Shown: piece after piece, positions 53,308-61,091 of the stretch
Position numbering within the stretch: position 1 is the first letter of the stretch
How the letters are laid out: the number at the start of each line of letters is the position of its first letter
Assembly: GCA_025055285.1 (NCBI GenBank)
Contig: JANWXM010000022.1
Span: forward strand, 1-61,091
Reading direction: 5' to 3'
DNA: 61,091 nt
Origin: Saprospiraceae bacterium
GTDB lineage: Bacteria > Bacteroidota > Bacteroidia > Chitinophagales > Saprospiraceae
Notes under the pieces: model-generated
Databases searched by the model: none
What the model saw: the letters and a program-made list of their open reading frames with translations, nothing else
Told to the model about the DNA's origin: nothing
Made by a program: the position numbers and the translations under genes

Positions 53308-54084
53308 TCATAGAGCGGCTCGGTTTTGGCGCCATTGAATAAGCCAGTACTTGGCAACATTTTTGGCATATTGGTTATATTTTTCGGCCAACCAGAGCAA
53401 AAGATTATCAGTCCAGCGCTGAGGGTGAAAGTTAAGCATAGCGCGTGCAGGAAATTTCCGGTTGCGTACCGCCGCGATGATGTCGAAAGTTGTGTGAAAC
53501 GTTAGGCCAAAGTGGTTGTCTACCTTGTCGCGTACGGATACGGAACAGCCATCCCAGCGGCGCCCTGTGTCTGTGAGGTAGAATACCTGGCGAAAATCGA
53601 GATCGAAATACGGCTCACCTAGAATCCCGTAATCCTGATAGCGATAGTACTTCCAGACATCGCGGTTATCGTAGGGCGAGCGCGGGCTACCGTGCATGCA
53701 GATGGTGCTAACGGGTACAATGCGTCTTAAGCGCTCAAGGTGTTGCTCAAAGAGTCGAATAGCGCGATAAGGGTCTCCTTTGGCAAGATCCATGTCTTCA
53801 TAGTGATAACCCACTTCATGACCTAAGTCATAAATAGCTCGAATGATGCCCTCGTCGTAGCTTTGAGGAACGACGCGGAAATAGTAAGTGCCCACAATGC
53901 CCTTTTCGTATTGAATGTGAGCGAAGTGCAGGCTGTGCATTTTGCGCGCGTCTACGTCGTGGCGCAACAAGATAACTTTTGGCTGCGGTTGTCGAAGATA
54001 AGCCGAAAACGTTTGAAAGGCGTAACCCGCCTCCAGAAAGGCGTCTAACAGCTGACGATATGCTGCCAAAGTGAAGTCGCGCAT
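53308..54084 (-). CDS. Short NodB-like deacetylase family protein (second related copy)
   Basis: A 258-aa protein starting at the ATG at 54084 (MRDFTLAAYRQLL). It shows LLRHDVDARKMHSL, TYYFRVVPQSYDEG, LGHEVGYHYEDMD, a CMHGSP motif and GLTFHTTFD, a combination found in short deacetylase-like proteins (WbmS-like) of bacterial polysaccharide clusters. Metal-binding Asp/His residues are present, so catalysis is possible. It shares the layout and length of the gene at 50472-51269. It begins 13 bp after the epimerase gene and is probably co-transcribed with it. Confidence 0.85.
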   Translation of the reverse strand: MRDFTLAAYRQLLDAFLEAGYAFQTFSAYLRQPQPKVILLRHDVDARKMHSLHFAHIQYEKGIVGTYYFRVVPQSYDEGIIRAIYDLGHEVGYHYEDMDLAKGDPYRAIRLFEQHLERLRRIVPVSTICMHGSPRSPYDNRDVWKYYRYQDYGILGEPYFDLDFRQVFYLTDTGRRWDGCSVSVRDKVDNHFGLTFHTTFDIIAAVRNRKFPARAMLNFHPQRWTDNLLLWLAEKYNQYAKNVAKYWLIQWRQNRAAL

Positions 54085-54097
54085 AAGTGATAGTGTT

Positions 54098-55075
54098 TTA
54101 GGCAAGTACCGACGAAGCGGTTAGTGTCTTCGCATAATATTGATATACCCGACGTAGACCTTCTTCCATATAGACGCGAGGTTTATAGCCCAAAAGGCGG
54201 CGTATTTTAGAAATATCCGCCTGTGAGTGGCGCACGTCCCCTGCTCGTTCTGGGCCATATGTTGGATAAATATCCTTGCCGCTAATCTGGCGCAACATGG
54301 CAACCATCTGGTTGAGGCTTACTTGCTCACCGCAGGCGACATTATACACCTGATTGAATGCATCTCGATTTTCAGTAAAGAGTGCGAGGTCGTTGGCGAG
54401 TAAAGCATTTTCTACGTAGGTAAAGTCGCGAGTCGTGTTGCCATCGCCGTAAATCATAGGCGATATGCCTTCTAGGAAAGCCTTACAGAAAATGGGGATG
54501 ACTGCGGCATAGGGATTATTGGGATTTTGGCGGGGGCCGAAGATATTGAAGTAGCGCAAGCCAATAAACGTCAGCCCATACACCCGAGCAAAGACCTCCG
54601 CATACAACTCAGAAGCGTACTTGCTTACTGCATAGGGCGATAAAGGACGACCAATGCGCTCTTCTACCTTGGGTAATTCAGGACTATCCCCGTAAGTACT
54701 TGAAGAGAAGGCCAACACGACGCGTTCAACCCCCGCTTCTTTTGCCGCATAGAGGATATTAACCGTGCCACCTACGTTGACCTCATTGGTGCGCATAGGG
54801 TTTTCCATCGAACGAGGCACGGAGCCAAGCGCTGCCTGATGGGAGACCTTGTGGATGTCGCGCATAACTTGGCGGCAAGTATTGTAGTCGCAGATATCGC
54901 CGCGCACAAATTCATAGCGCGGATGAGCCATAAAGGGCTCGACGTTTTCCATATAGCCGTTCGACAGGTCATCTATCACCCGTATCAATTCTACGCGAGG
55001 ATCTTCTATGAAGTATTCGACAAGATTAGCACCGATAAAACCGGCGCCGCCAGTTATGAGGAGACGGATTGCCAT
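54098..55075 (-). CDS. NAD-dependent sugar epimerase (SDR family, UDP-GlcNAc/glucose 4-epimerase type)
   Basis: A 325-aa extended short-chain dehydrogenase that epimerises a nucleotide sugar in the cytoplasm. GGAGFIGANLVEYF is the NAD-binding motif (about residues 8-21), SSSTYG and YAVSKYASELYAEVF supply the Ser/Thr-Tyr-Lys catalytic set, and GLRYFNIFGPRQNPNNPYAAVIPIF is typical of the WbpP/TviC UDP-GlcNAc C4-epimerase group as I recall. The exact sugar cannot be fixed. It lies 5 bp after the DUF354 gene and is followed by a deacetylase-like gene. Confidence 0.93.
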   Translation of the reverse strand: MAIRLLITGGAGFIGANLVEYFIEDPRVELIRVIDDLSNGYMENVEPFMAHPRYEFVRGDICDYNTCRQVMRDIHKVSHQAALGSVPRSMENPMRTNEVNVGGTVNILYAAKEAGVERVVLAFSSSTYGDSPELPKVEERIGRPLSPYAVSKYASELYAEVFARVYGLTFIGLRYFNIFGPRQNPNNPYAAVIPIFCKAFLEGISPMIYGDGNTTRDFTYVENALLANDLALFTENRDAFNQVYNVACGEQVSLNQMVAMLRQISGKDIYPTYGPERAGDVRHSQADISKIRRLLGYKPRVYMEEGLRRVYQYYAKTLTASSVLA

Positions 55076-55080
55076 AAGCG

Positions 55081-56115
55081 CTATGTCTTTTTTTGTCCAT
55101 TTTTGTCGTAGCGATGGATAATGAAGTCAAAATAAATACGAGTGGCATTCTCCTTAGTAGAGAGAAAAATCTTGCTGCGCTCGCGATATCGCTCGCGGTC
55201 TTCTGCCAAAACCCTATCCACCAATTCGAATACTTTGCCCGATTCAGTAGTATTAAACACTAGCCCAAACTGTTCCATCTCCTGGCAATTAGGGTCTACA
55301 AAGGTGCTTACATACACGCAGGGCGTCCCCAAGATACCGGCCTCTACCGCAGTAGTCGTACCTTCACTGATGACGATGGTAGCATAATGCAGCGCGTGAT
55401 GAAACTTGTCTGGTGATATGCGCAAACAGTAAGGCTTTAGTTCGTCCGATACACCGCGCTCGGAAGTGATGAATACGCGCATTCGCTCTGCGAGTTTTTT
55501 CACCAACTTTACCTTGTCTTCGGCACTTATGCCGCGGTGTCCTACATCGTGTGTAGCATTCCACGAGATAAATCGGAGGATAGCATAAGGTTCATCTTCG
55601 CTTACGCCAAGCCATTGCAGAATGCTCGGGTCTGGCGTGAAGAATTCTGGATGCAAATAAGCGATCTCGTGATAACTGTTGTAGCGTATTTGCTTTGGGC
55701 CCAGGTTTTTAGGAAGCACAGCCGGCGTTAAGATGGCATCGGTAAAGGGTCGGTATAAGATCACTTGCTCAATGTTGCCCGTATCTTCGATGGCTAAGTT
55801 TTTTGCTCCTAACAAAAAAGAGGCGTGGGCAGCGTAGGGCGTGCCATGGCTCACAAATAGGTCGGGTTTGAAGCGCAGCCCGACGAGAAACATCTTAATG
55901 TCGTAGCGCACTAGCCCCCACAGCTTGCCCAAGAAGCTGCGGTAATGCTTGCCGAAGTTAATGTAAGGAAAGCCTTCCGCTTCCAAAAGTTGTAGCTCGA
56001 ATTCCTTGTCGCGAGCCGTAAATAGCACCTCGTGGCCGTGTTGCATAAGCAGGCGCGCAAGGTGCTTGAAAAGGTGTACATGGGCCGGATGCCCAATATC
56101 AAAGATTACTCTCAT
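55081..56115 (-). CDS. DUF354 family protein (glycosyltransferase-B-like)
   Basis: A 344-aa protein of the DUF354 family, which has a GT-B-type fold and is common in archaeal and bacterial surface polysaccharide clusters. MRVIFDIGHPAHVHLFKHLARLLMQHGHEVLFTARDKE is the diagnostic opening; VSHGTPYAAHASFLLGAKNLAIEDTGN and SEGTTTAVEAGILGTPCVYVS (the UDP-sugar-binding-like region) follow. Probably a cytoplasmic glycosyltransferase or related enzyme. Its ATG overlaps the preceding gene's stop by one base (TAATG), so they are translationally coupled. Confidence 0.92.
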   Translation of the reverse strand: MRVIFDIGHPAHVHLFKHLARLLMQHGHEVLFTARDKEFELQLLEAEGFPYINFGKHYRSFLGKLWGLVRYDIKMFLVGLRFKPDLFVSHGTPYAAHASFLLGAKNLAIEDTGNIEQVILYRPFTDAILTPAVLPKNLGPKQIRYNSYHEIAYLHPEFFTPDPSILQWLGVSEDEPYAILRFISWNATHDVGHRGISAEDKVKLVKKLAERMRVFITSERGVSDELKPYCLRISPDKFHHALHYATIVISEGTTTAVEAGILGTPCVYVSTFVDPNCQEMEQFGLVFNTTESGKVFELVDRVLAEDRERYRERSKIFLSTKENATRIYFDFIIHRYDKNGQKKT

Positions 56116-57125
56116 TAGCGCAGGTATTGATAGATTTTTAATCCAAGTTTGCCTACTTCGTATAGGGAGCGGTTGAGTACCAATTCGTAACGCCCATAGC
56201 AGACCTGTTGGCCTCCGAACCGCGCTTTGAACTCGCGTACGCCATAGTCTTCATTTGGGCGACCCGCACCCATGAAGTCGAAATGCTCAAACCCGTGTCG
56301 TGCTCCGTACTCAATAGGTGCCCACGAGGCCAGGACACTAGGGTGCACTCCAGGAATAGCTCCGTTCTCTCCACAGACATACCACTGGTACAGCACCTTG
56401 TTCCGATACACCGGGCCAATGCTGCCACCCACGACTTTGCCATTGTGCTTGACGACGAACACCTTGGCTGAAGGTGATTTCCACAAGTTCACGAACAAAT
56501 CCGGTCCAGGCAAAGGCTTTTTTACCTTTTCCCGATATAACTTTTTTAAAATTTCGTACAGAGCCATCACCTCAGCCTCGCTTTCCGCTTCCGCCACGGT
56601 AGCGCCTGCGGCTAGGCTCGTCTTGATTTGCCGGCGCCGGTTGCTGCTCAAGCGCGAGCGAGCTGCCTCCACGTCGTCTGTTTTAACGATGTAGTTTAAA
56701 TGAGGGCGGAAGTGGAATCCACAGCTGAGGAAAGCTTCATGAAGAGAAGTACAGTCAAATAAGTTGCGAAACTCAATGAAAATGGCTTTATTGCGCGCAT
56801 ATCGCTTTACAGCCTCTAACAGCATGCATGCTATTTGCACTGACTGACCCGCTACTAGTGGCCCTCCCCAAACAATGAGGCGGCGCGAAAACCACGCTTT
56901 TGGCCCTTGGCCATCAGACTGAATAACGCCCATGAGGGAGCCTTCTATGGCACCTCGGCCACTTAGAGAAAGCAATACGAAAGGCCGATACCCTTGCACC
57001 GTCTCAATAAGGCGAAAAAATTCACTGCTCTGGAAATAATTACCGTGAGGATGCGCCTCCACAAACGCATCTAAGGCCTCAACGAGTTGGGCATTCTTTA
57101 AATCGGCGTAGGAGATGTAAAGCAT
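56115..57125 (-). CDS. FemAB-like GNAT acyltransferase of the polysaccharide cluster
   Basis: A 336-aa protein of the FemAB/BioF2-like acetyltransferase superfamily. Characteristic parts are HPHGNYFQSSEFFRLIETVQGYRP at the start, RLSSNRRRQIKTSLAAGATV (the central conserved Arg-rich helix), and a C-terminal GNAT half with VFVVKHNGKVVGGSIGPVYRNKVLYQWYVCG and GFEHFDFMGAGRPNEDYGVREFKARFGG. Such proteins transfer amino acids or acyl groups to polysaccharide or peptidoglycan. The donor is not known. It has a 172-bp gap before the deacetylase gene at 57298-58224 and abuts the DUF354 gene. Confidence 0.9.
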   Translation of the reverse strand: MLYISYADLKNAQLVEALDAFVEAHPHGNYFQSSEFFRLIETVQGYRPFVLLSLSGRGAIEGSLMGVIQSDGQGPKAWFSRRLIVWGGPLVAGQSVQIACMLLEAVKRYARNKAIFIEFRNLFDCTSLHEAFLSCGFHFRPHLNYIVKTDDVEAARSRLSSNRRRQIKTSLAAGATVAEAESEAEVMALYEILKKLYREKVKKPLPGPDLFVNLWKSPSAKVFVVKHNGKVVGGSIGPVYRNKVLYQWYVCGENGAIPGVHPSVLASWAPIEYGARHGFEHFDFMGAGRPNEDYGVREFKARFGGQQVCYGRYELVLNRSLYEVGKLGLKIYQYLR

Positions 57126-57297
57126 ATTTTAGCAAAATAATAATTTAAAAAACAGTGACCTGCACCTAAAGCGAAAAGCCGCAACCTCTTTTATGGCTCT
57201 CTTTAAGAACAAATTAGACGCATCTGCCTAAGTGGTTCTAAGCACTCTTGTGTTAAGGCAAAGAAGATTATTCGAGAAATTATCCATTCGTGCTCGT

Positions 57298-58224
57298 TCA
57301 TTGCGATTTTATTGCGTCCCTTTCCGATTGCTTACTGGCGCAGTAGTACGGCGACTTCCAACGCCTTTTGCCCACCAGGGCGAGCAAGAAAGTCCACAGT
57401 CCACTCGCTTTTACACAGACGGCATCTTCGTTGTCGGAATCATCAATGCTCAGGCGGCGTAGACGATAAGGGTCGGTTTTTAGTGTATTGTAGCCAAAAT
57501 CCACGGTGATGGCGCACTCATAGCCTGCTTGCCGAACGAGTGCTAAGTCGCGAGCGCTATAATCGCCGTTGGGGAAAGCAAGAGCATTAATGTGCAGGCC
57601 ATATTCGCGCTCCAACAGGTAGCGGGAACCGGAAATTTCTTTCCAGGCCTCTTCATGCGTACATTGCGGCAGACAAGGGTGCGTTAACGTGTGGCTTTGA
57701 AAGTTGACCCACGGACGCATCTGATTAATATCTTGCTGGGACAGCGCCTGCGGTTGTTCCCACTCGCGAAGCGGATCAAAGCCAGCAGCGGCGAGCACTT
57801 CGATGCGTTGAGCATTTGGCATGCGCTTAAGCGCAGCAATGTCTATGCCAGGGTGCCGATATTTAAACCAGAAATGCCGACGCGTGCCCACGATACCAGC
57901 GCACAGGAAAATCGTTATAGGTAAATTCAACTTCTGTACGAGTGGCAATAATTCTCGATTGCGCGCGTGTCCATCGTCAAGGGTAATTATCAGGGCGCGA
58001 GAGGGCAGCTGCCGACATCCGTTTGCCCGTCGAGCATTCAGGTAATCTTCAAGAGAAATTACGTTGTAGGCTCGCTTTAAAAAAGAGAAAACGCGCTCAG
58101 CGTTTGCAGGAGCAATGTCGTGAAACATGACCAGCGTAACGCGCCGGCGTTGCACCGTATGGCGCAACACCCAAGGCAAACCTGAATAGCGCAGGCATTT
58201 GAATACGGCGTCTCGCAAGGTCAT
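57298..58224 (-). CDS. Polysaccharide deacetylase (NodB family)
   Basis: A 308-aa carbohydrate esterase family 4-like protein. LVMFHDIAPAN, ALIITLDDGHARNRELLPLVQ (the TFDDG-like motif with both metal Asp residues), FLCAGIVG, NFQSHTLTHPCLPQCTHEEAWKEI (the HSxxH-type zinc motif) and ALAFPNGDYSARDLALVRQAGYECAITVDFG are all in order, so an active metal-dependent deacetylase is likely. The ATG at 58224 overlaps the stop of asnB by ATGA, which sets the start. No signal peptide is seen, so it may act on a cytoplasmic or membrane-facing intermediate. Confidence 0.93.
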   Translation of the reverse strand: MTLRDAVFKCLRYSGLPWVLRHTVQRRRVTLVMFHDIAPANAERVFSFLKRAYNVISLEDYLNARRANGCRQLPSRALIITLDDGHARNRELLPLVQKLNLPITIFLCAGIVGTRRHFWFKYRHPGIDIAALKRMPNAQRIEVLAAAGFDPLREWEQPQALSQQDINQMRPWVNFQSHTLTHPCLPQCTHEEAWKEISGSRYLLEREYGLHINALAFPNGDYSARDLALVRQAGYECAITVDFGYNTLKTDPYRLRRLSIDDSDNEDAVCVKASGLWTFLLALVGKRRWKSPYYCASKQSERDAIKSQ

Positions 58225-60083
58225 GGCGTTTCTATGAATTGACAGTACCACTTATCCAAGTGTATCCATTTCCAAATCTCCCGCGAATAATTACCGCGCC
58301 GGGTTAAGTGTTTCTGATAGAGGTGATGCGCTTTGCTGACGTCTATTACACCGCGACGAGCATAGCGCTCGGATTGAAGTAGTTCGGTAATATACTGCTG
58401 AAAGGCAGGAGTTCGAAACCACTCGGCTTCAGGGGTTTCAAAGCCGATTTTGTCGCGGCGCATGCGGATAGGTTCGGGCAGAGAACCTCTCATCGCTTCG
58501 CGCAAGATGTACTTTGTCATGCCGCGATGTAGGATACGCTCGTCAGGCAAGGATAAGGTGCGTTCTACGAGGCGATAATCCAAGAAAGGTACGCGTGCCT
58601 CTAGTGAAAACCACATCGAGTTGCGGTCTTCCCACTTGAGTAAATGCTCGAGTTTATACTCGAAGTGGTTGATGAGCGCCTCTTGTAGCGAGCAAGAGCC
58701 GTATAGTTCGTCGCTAATAATGTTGGCGCCGTGGGCGGCATAGGCATGATAGAAATCAGGGTGTAGATAGCCGCGCTGCAGCACGCGAGCCCGCGTACGC
58801 CAGCTCGGAGGTAAGGAAAAGAAGACCCATGTCTTTAAGCCGTACAAGGAGCGGTGGTTGGCTAAGTAATGGGCTATTTCGCTAGCTAGTGAGCCTATTT
58901 TTAAACAACGCGCCAAATATTTGAAGTAAAAACCAAAGAAATAATGGTAGCCACCCAAGGCTTCATCAGCACCTTGACCGTCAAGTAGAACAACTACGCG
59001 GCCAGCGGCCAATTTCATCACGCGGTATTGAGCATAAGTAGAGCTACTTGGCACCGGCTCGTATTGTGCTTTAGTCAAATCGTCTAAGTCAGCTAGTAAA
59101 CTCTCTGCATCGGGGCGAGTAAAGTGCATGTGAGCAACTTTTCCTTCAAACAGGCGAATGAAAGTGGACTCGTCACCGTGTTGGCCTGACCCATACACTG
59201 CAGAAAAAGTATTTAGGTCGCGCTTTTGGTAGTCTTCGAGTAGAACAGAAACAATACTAGAGGAGTCTAGCCCTCCGCTTAGACACACTCCCACGGGCAC
59301 GTCGCTGCGCAGGCGTAAACCTACAGCCGAAGCAAAAAGAGCCCGATATGCCTCAGGAGATGAGAACGGTTCCTTTAGCTCGCGCCTCAAGTTGTACCAT
59401 CGCTTAGGACGCAGTTGCCGCTCCTCAAAAGGAGCTCCTAGCGCCAGGCAAAGGCGGAAACAGTGGCCATGGGGCAACTTCTTAACCTCTTGTAAGAACG
59501 TACCGTCGTCGTAATCGGTGCGATTGAACGCCAGGAAATTAAAAATAGCCTCGTGGTTTGGCGTTGGTCGACGGCCTAGCACGGCGGTAATGGAGCGGAT
59601 GTCTGAACCAAAGAGAATACGATCGTTTTCCTGAGTGTAGAAAAACGGTTTCACACCGTAGCGGTCGCGCGCTCCAAAGAGCGTCTGTGTTTGGCGGTCG
59701 TAAAGGACAAACGCCCACATCCCGTTGAAGCGATGTAACATGGCCTCTCCCCACACTTGCCATGCAGCGAGGATAACTTCCGTGTCCGTTCGCGTCCGGA
59801 AGGTTAGGCCCATCGTTTTGAGCTCTTCGCGCAACTCAATGTAATTGAAAATCTCTCCGTTAAACACAATGACATATCGCCCATCTGCTGAAAACATAGG
59901 CTGATGGCCAGCAGGACTGAGGTCTAAAATACTAAGCCGGACAAAACCTAGACCTATCGAACCTTCGGCGAATAATCCCTCGTCGTCGGGTCCACGATGT
60001 TTCATGGCCCGCATCATCGCGCGCAAAGGCGCCTCTTCGACAGGCTGACCATGGAGGTGGATTATGCCAGCTATTCCGCACAT
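58221..60083 (-). CDS. asnB: Asparagine synthase-like glutamine amidotransferase of the polysaccharide cluster
   Basis: A 620-aa class II glutamine amidotransferase (AsnB). MCGIAGIIHLHG supplies the catalytic Cys2; FNGEIFNYIELREEL and RYGVKPFFYTQEN belong to the glutaminase domain, and VCLSGGLDSSSIVSVL is the ATP pyrophosphatase motif of the synthetase domain. EARVPFLDYRLVERTLSLPD and RDKIGFETPEAEWFR are typical. In surface polysaccharide clusters such AsnB-like proteins are thought to amidate sugar carboxyls (WbpS-like), so this need not make free asparagine. It is the first cluster gene seen and overlaps the deacetylase gene by ATGA. Confidence 0.93.
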   Translation of the reverse strand: MCGIAGIIHLHGQPVEEAPLRAMMRAMKHRGPDDEGLFAEGSIGLGFVRLSILDLSPAGHQPMFSADGRYVIVFNGEIFNYIELREELKTMGLTFRTRTDTEVILAAWQVWGEAMLHRFNGMWAFVLYDRQTQTLFGARDRYGVKPFFYTQENDRILFGSDIRSITAVLGRRPTPNHEAIFNFLAFNRTDYDDGTFLQEVKKLPHGHCFRLCLALGAPFEERQLRPKRWYNLRRELKEPFSSPEAYRALFASAVGLRLRSDVPVGVCLSGGLDSSSIVSVLLEDYQKRDLNTFSAVYGSGQHGDESTFIRLFEGKVAHMHFTRPDAESLLADLDDLTKAQYEPVPSSSTYAQYRVMKLAAGRVVVLLDGQGADEALGGYHYFFGFYFKYLARCLKIGSLASEIAHYLANHRSLYGLKTWVFFSLPPSWRTRARVLQRGYLHPDFYHAYAAHGANIISDELYGSCSLQEALINHFEYKLEHLLKWEDRNSMWFSLEARVPFLDYRLVERTLSLPDERILHRGMTKYILREAMRGSLPEPIRMRRDKIGFETPEAEWFRTPAFQQYITELLQSERYARRGVIDVSKAHHLYQKHLTRRGNYSREIWKWIHLDKWYCQFIETP

Positions 60084-60244
60084 GAGTGATTCGCACTGAA
60101 AACAGATATACCCTTAAGGCGCCATTCAACCTGCCAAAATCCGTGCCGAAGATACCAATCGTTTGGGGAATAGTGCTGAAAATGCTGCCATAATGCTATG
60201 AAGTGGTCAAAAAAGCGGACACGCATCTAACTTAACTTTGCGTC

Positions 60245-60550
60245 ATGAGAGGAACGAAGAATGCAGCCATGAGTCTGACACCCAAATTCAGAAGGAAGTA
60301 CAGCGAGGACTTCAAGCAAGAAGCGCTTAAGATGCTCGACAGTGGTCGTAGTGCTCAAGAAGTTTCCAATGCCTTAGGCGTCACCGAGCAACTCCTCTAC
60401 AACTGGCGCAGTCGCCATCGGCAGCAAGCAGACGCGCAAACACGAAGCCTCAAAGAGGAAGTAGAAGCCCTCCGCAAACGACTACGAGAAGTGGAAACGG
60501 AGCGAGACATTTTAAAAAAAGCTTTGAACATTTTCAGCCGAGGGAATTAG
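60245..60550 (+). CDS. IS3-family transposase OrfA
   Basis: A 101-aa helix-turn-helix protein of the Tnp_8 / transposase_8 family: RRKYSEDFKQEALKMLDSGRSAQEVSNALGVTEQLLYNWRSRH is the DNA-binding part, and RSLKEEVEALRKRLREVETERDILKKAL is the leucine-zipper-like coiled coil. OrfB begins in the -1 frame at the very end. The A7 run at 60514-60520 is a typical -1 frameshift site: slippage there joins OrfA to the OrfB frame through an open reading path. Confidence 0.93.
   Translation: MRGTKNAAMSLTPKFRRKYSEDFKQEALKMLDSGRSAQEVSNALGVTEQLLYNWRSRHRQQADAQTRSLKEEVEALRKRLREVETERDILKKALNIFSRGN
60514..60521 (+). promoter_or_regulatory. Predicted programmed -1 frameshift site (AAAAAAAG)
   Basis: Seven A residues plus G follow the OrfA leucine-zipper codons. 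In the OrfA frame the heptamer is A-AAA-AAA; slipping back one base continues as KKSFEHFQPRELVEVYYF without a stop, straight into OrfB. IS3-family elements normally make the OrfAB transposase in this way. Confidence 0.65.
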
Positions 60551-61091
60551 TGGAAGTGTATTATTTCATTAAAAGTCAGGCAGACACGTTTGATCTCAAA
60601 TCCTTGTGTCGGGCCGTGTCCGTCAGCCGTTCCGCCTACTACGCCTGGCGTAAGGGTCAAACGTACACCTGTGACGAACAGCAGCAAGGGTTCATGAAAA
60701 AAGCAGAGGAAGTTTTTATAGAGCATAAACGGCGCTACGGAAGTCGTCGCATCGTCCACGAGTTGAGGGCCGCCGAGAGCATCTACGTAGGGCGGCATCG
60801 GGTTCGTCGTTGGATGTCGCACTTGGGTCTTCAAGCCATTCAGCCGCGCCGCTTTGTTCCTCGTACAACCGATAGCCGAAACACTCGTCAGCCCTCGCCT
60901 AACTTGTTGATAGAGCGAGATATAGCCATCACGCGAGTTAATCAAGTATGGGTGGGCGATATCACATACCTTCCGCTGCAAGGCGGCAAATGGTTATACT
61001 TGGCTACTTGGATTGACCTTTATTCGCGTACGGTAGTAGGATGGCATCTGGCCGAAGACATGCGCGCTGAATTGGTGTGAGGCGTGCCTTG
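60550..61091 (+). pseudogene. IS3-family transposase OrfB, frameshifted
   Basis: The OrfB frame has the HTH_21 region (CRAVSVSRSAYYAWRKGQ, HKRRYGSRRIVHELR) and the start of the integrase core with the first catalytic Asp in VWVGDITYLP, then WIDLYSRTVVGWHLAEDMRAELV. It stops at 61078-61080. If the two bases 61078-61079 (the second TG of GTGTG) are ignored, the reading continues V-R-R-A-L, as expected in IS3 OrfB, so a 2-bp duplication has broken the gene. The later Asp and Glu of the DDE triad would lie beyond the window. Could also be a sequencing error. Confidence 0.75.

Larger units (their letters stand above)
60199..61091 (+). mobile_element. IS3-family insertion sequence, left part (runs off the window)
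   Basis: The left end reads TGAAGTGGTCAAAAAAGCGG from 60199, of the TG-start type usual for IS3-family inverted repeats, followed by orfA and orfB. The right end and the target duplication are outside the window. It lies 115 bp upstream of asnB on the opposite strand. Confidence 0.85.

Overview
The window looks like a chromosomal segment of a Bacteroidota bacterium. The main signs are two secreted proteins ending in type IX secretion (T9SS) sorting domains, several promoters with the phylum-specific -7 element TAnnTTTG, and families largely confined to the phylum (a DUF2279-type protein, a DUF7935-like membrane protein, a Bacteroidota-type LeuRS). Coding density is moderate, with several gene-poor gaps of 350-900 bp. 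No plasmid, prophage or CRISPR signature was seen; the only mobile element is an IS3-family copy at the right edge.

Layout. 1-9.7 kb is housekeeping: an inactive M16B peptidase subunit, dnaN, leuS with an unusual inserted domain, an A-type Fe-S carrier, a small membrane protein, dnaA, and tRNA-Ser(GCU)/tRNA-Pro(UGG) with a clear promoter and terminator. 9.7-29 kb is mixed metabolism and envelope: AI-2E-type permease, GNAT, M23 and S9 peptidases, a compact ferritin / C39-peptidase ABC exporter / HlyD operon, DUF1573, YkuK-like, a large unknown protein, kdsD, radC, an OFA-type MFS carrier with an adjacent 38-aa small-subunit gene, and glycosylasparaginase. 29-41 kb is surface and envelope: a roughly 1200-aa cysteine-rich repeat protein with a T9SS tail, DUF2279, diacylglycerol kinase, two more tRNA-Ser genes (GGA and CGA), an IsdG-type heme oxygenase candidate, an Amidase_2 protein with SH3b domains, an amidase-signature enzyme and a secreted M43 metalloprotease. 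41-49.4 kb has an acyltransferase, MoxR, frr, a PP2C phosphatase with a biotin carrier gene, and a lone RND pump.

49.4-60.1 kb is a minus-strand surface polysaccharide cluster. It is transcribed from asnB through a NodB deacetylase, a FemAB-like acyltransferase, a DUF354 glycosyltransferase-like protein, a sugar epimerase, two related short deacetylase-like proteins, a sugar-phosphate transferase and a formyltransferase-like protein. Several neighbours overlap or abut, which suggests translational coupling. An IS3 element lies just upstream, and its second ORF carries a frameshift.

The most unusual observations are a roughly 112-residue nuclease-like insertion in LeuRS, the ten-fold cysteine-rich repeat of the T9SS protein (with two nearly identical non-adjacent copies), the ferritin-exporter operon, and the loss of the catalytic Asn in the formyltransferase-like protein. 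All functional calls are by reading motifs and from family knowledge; no searches were run.
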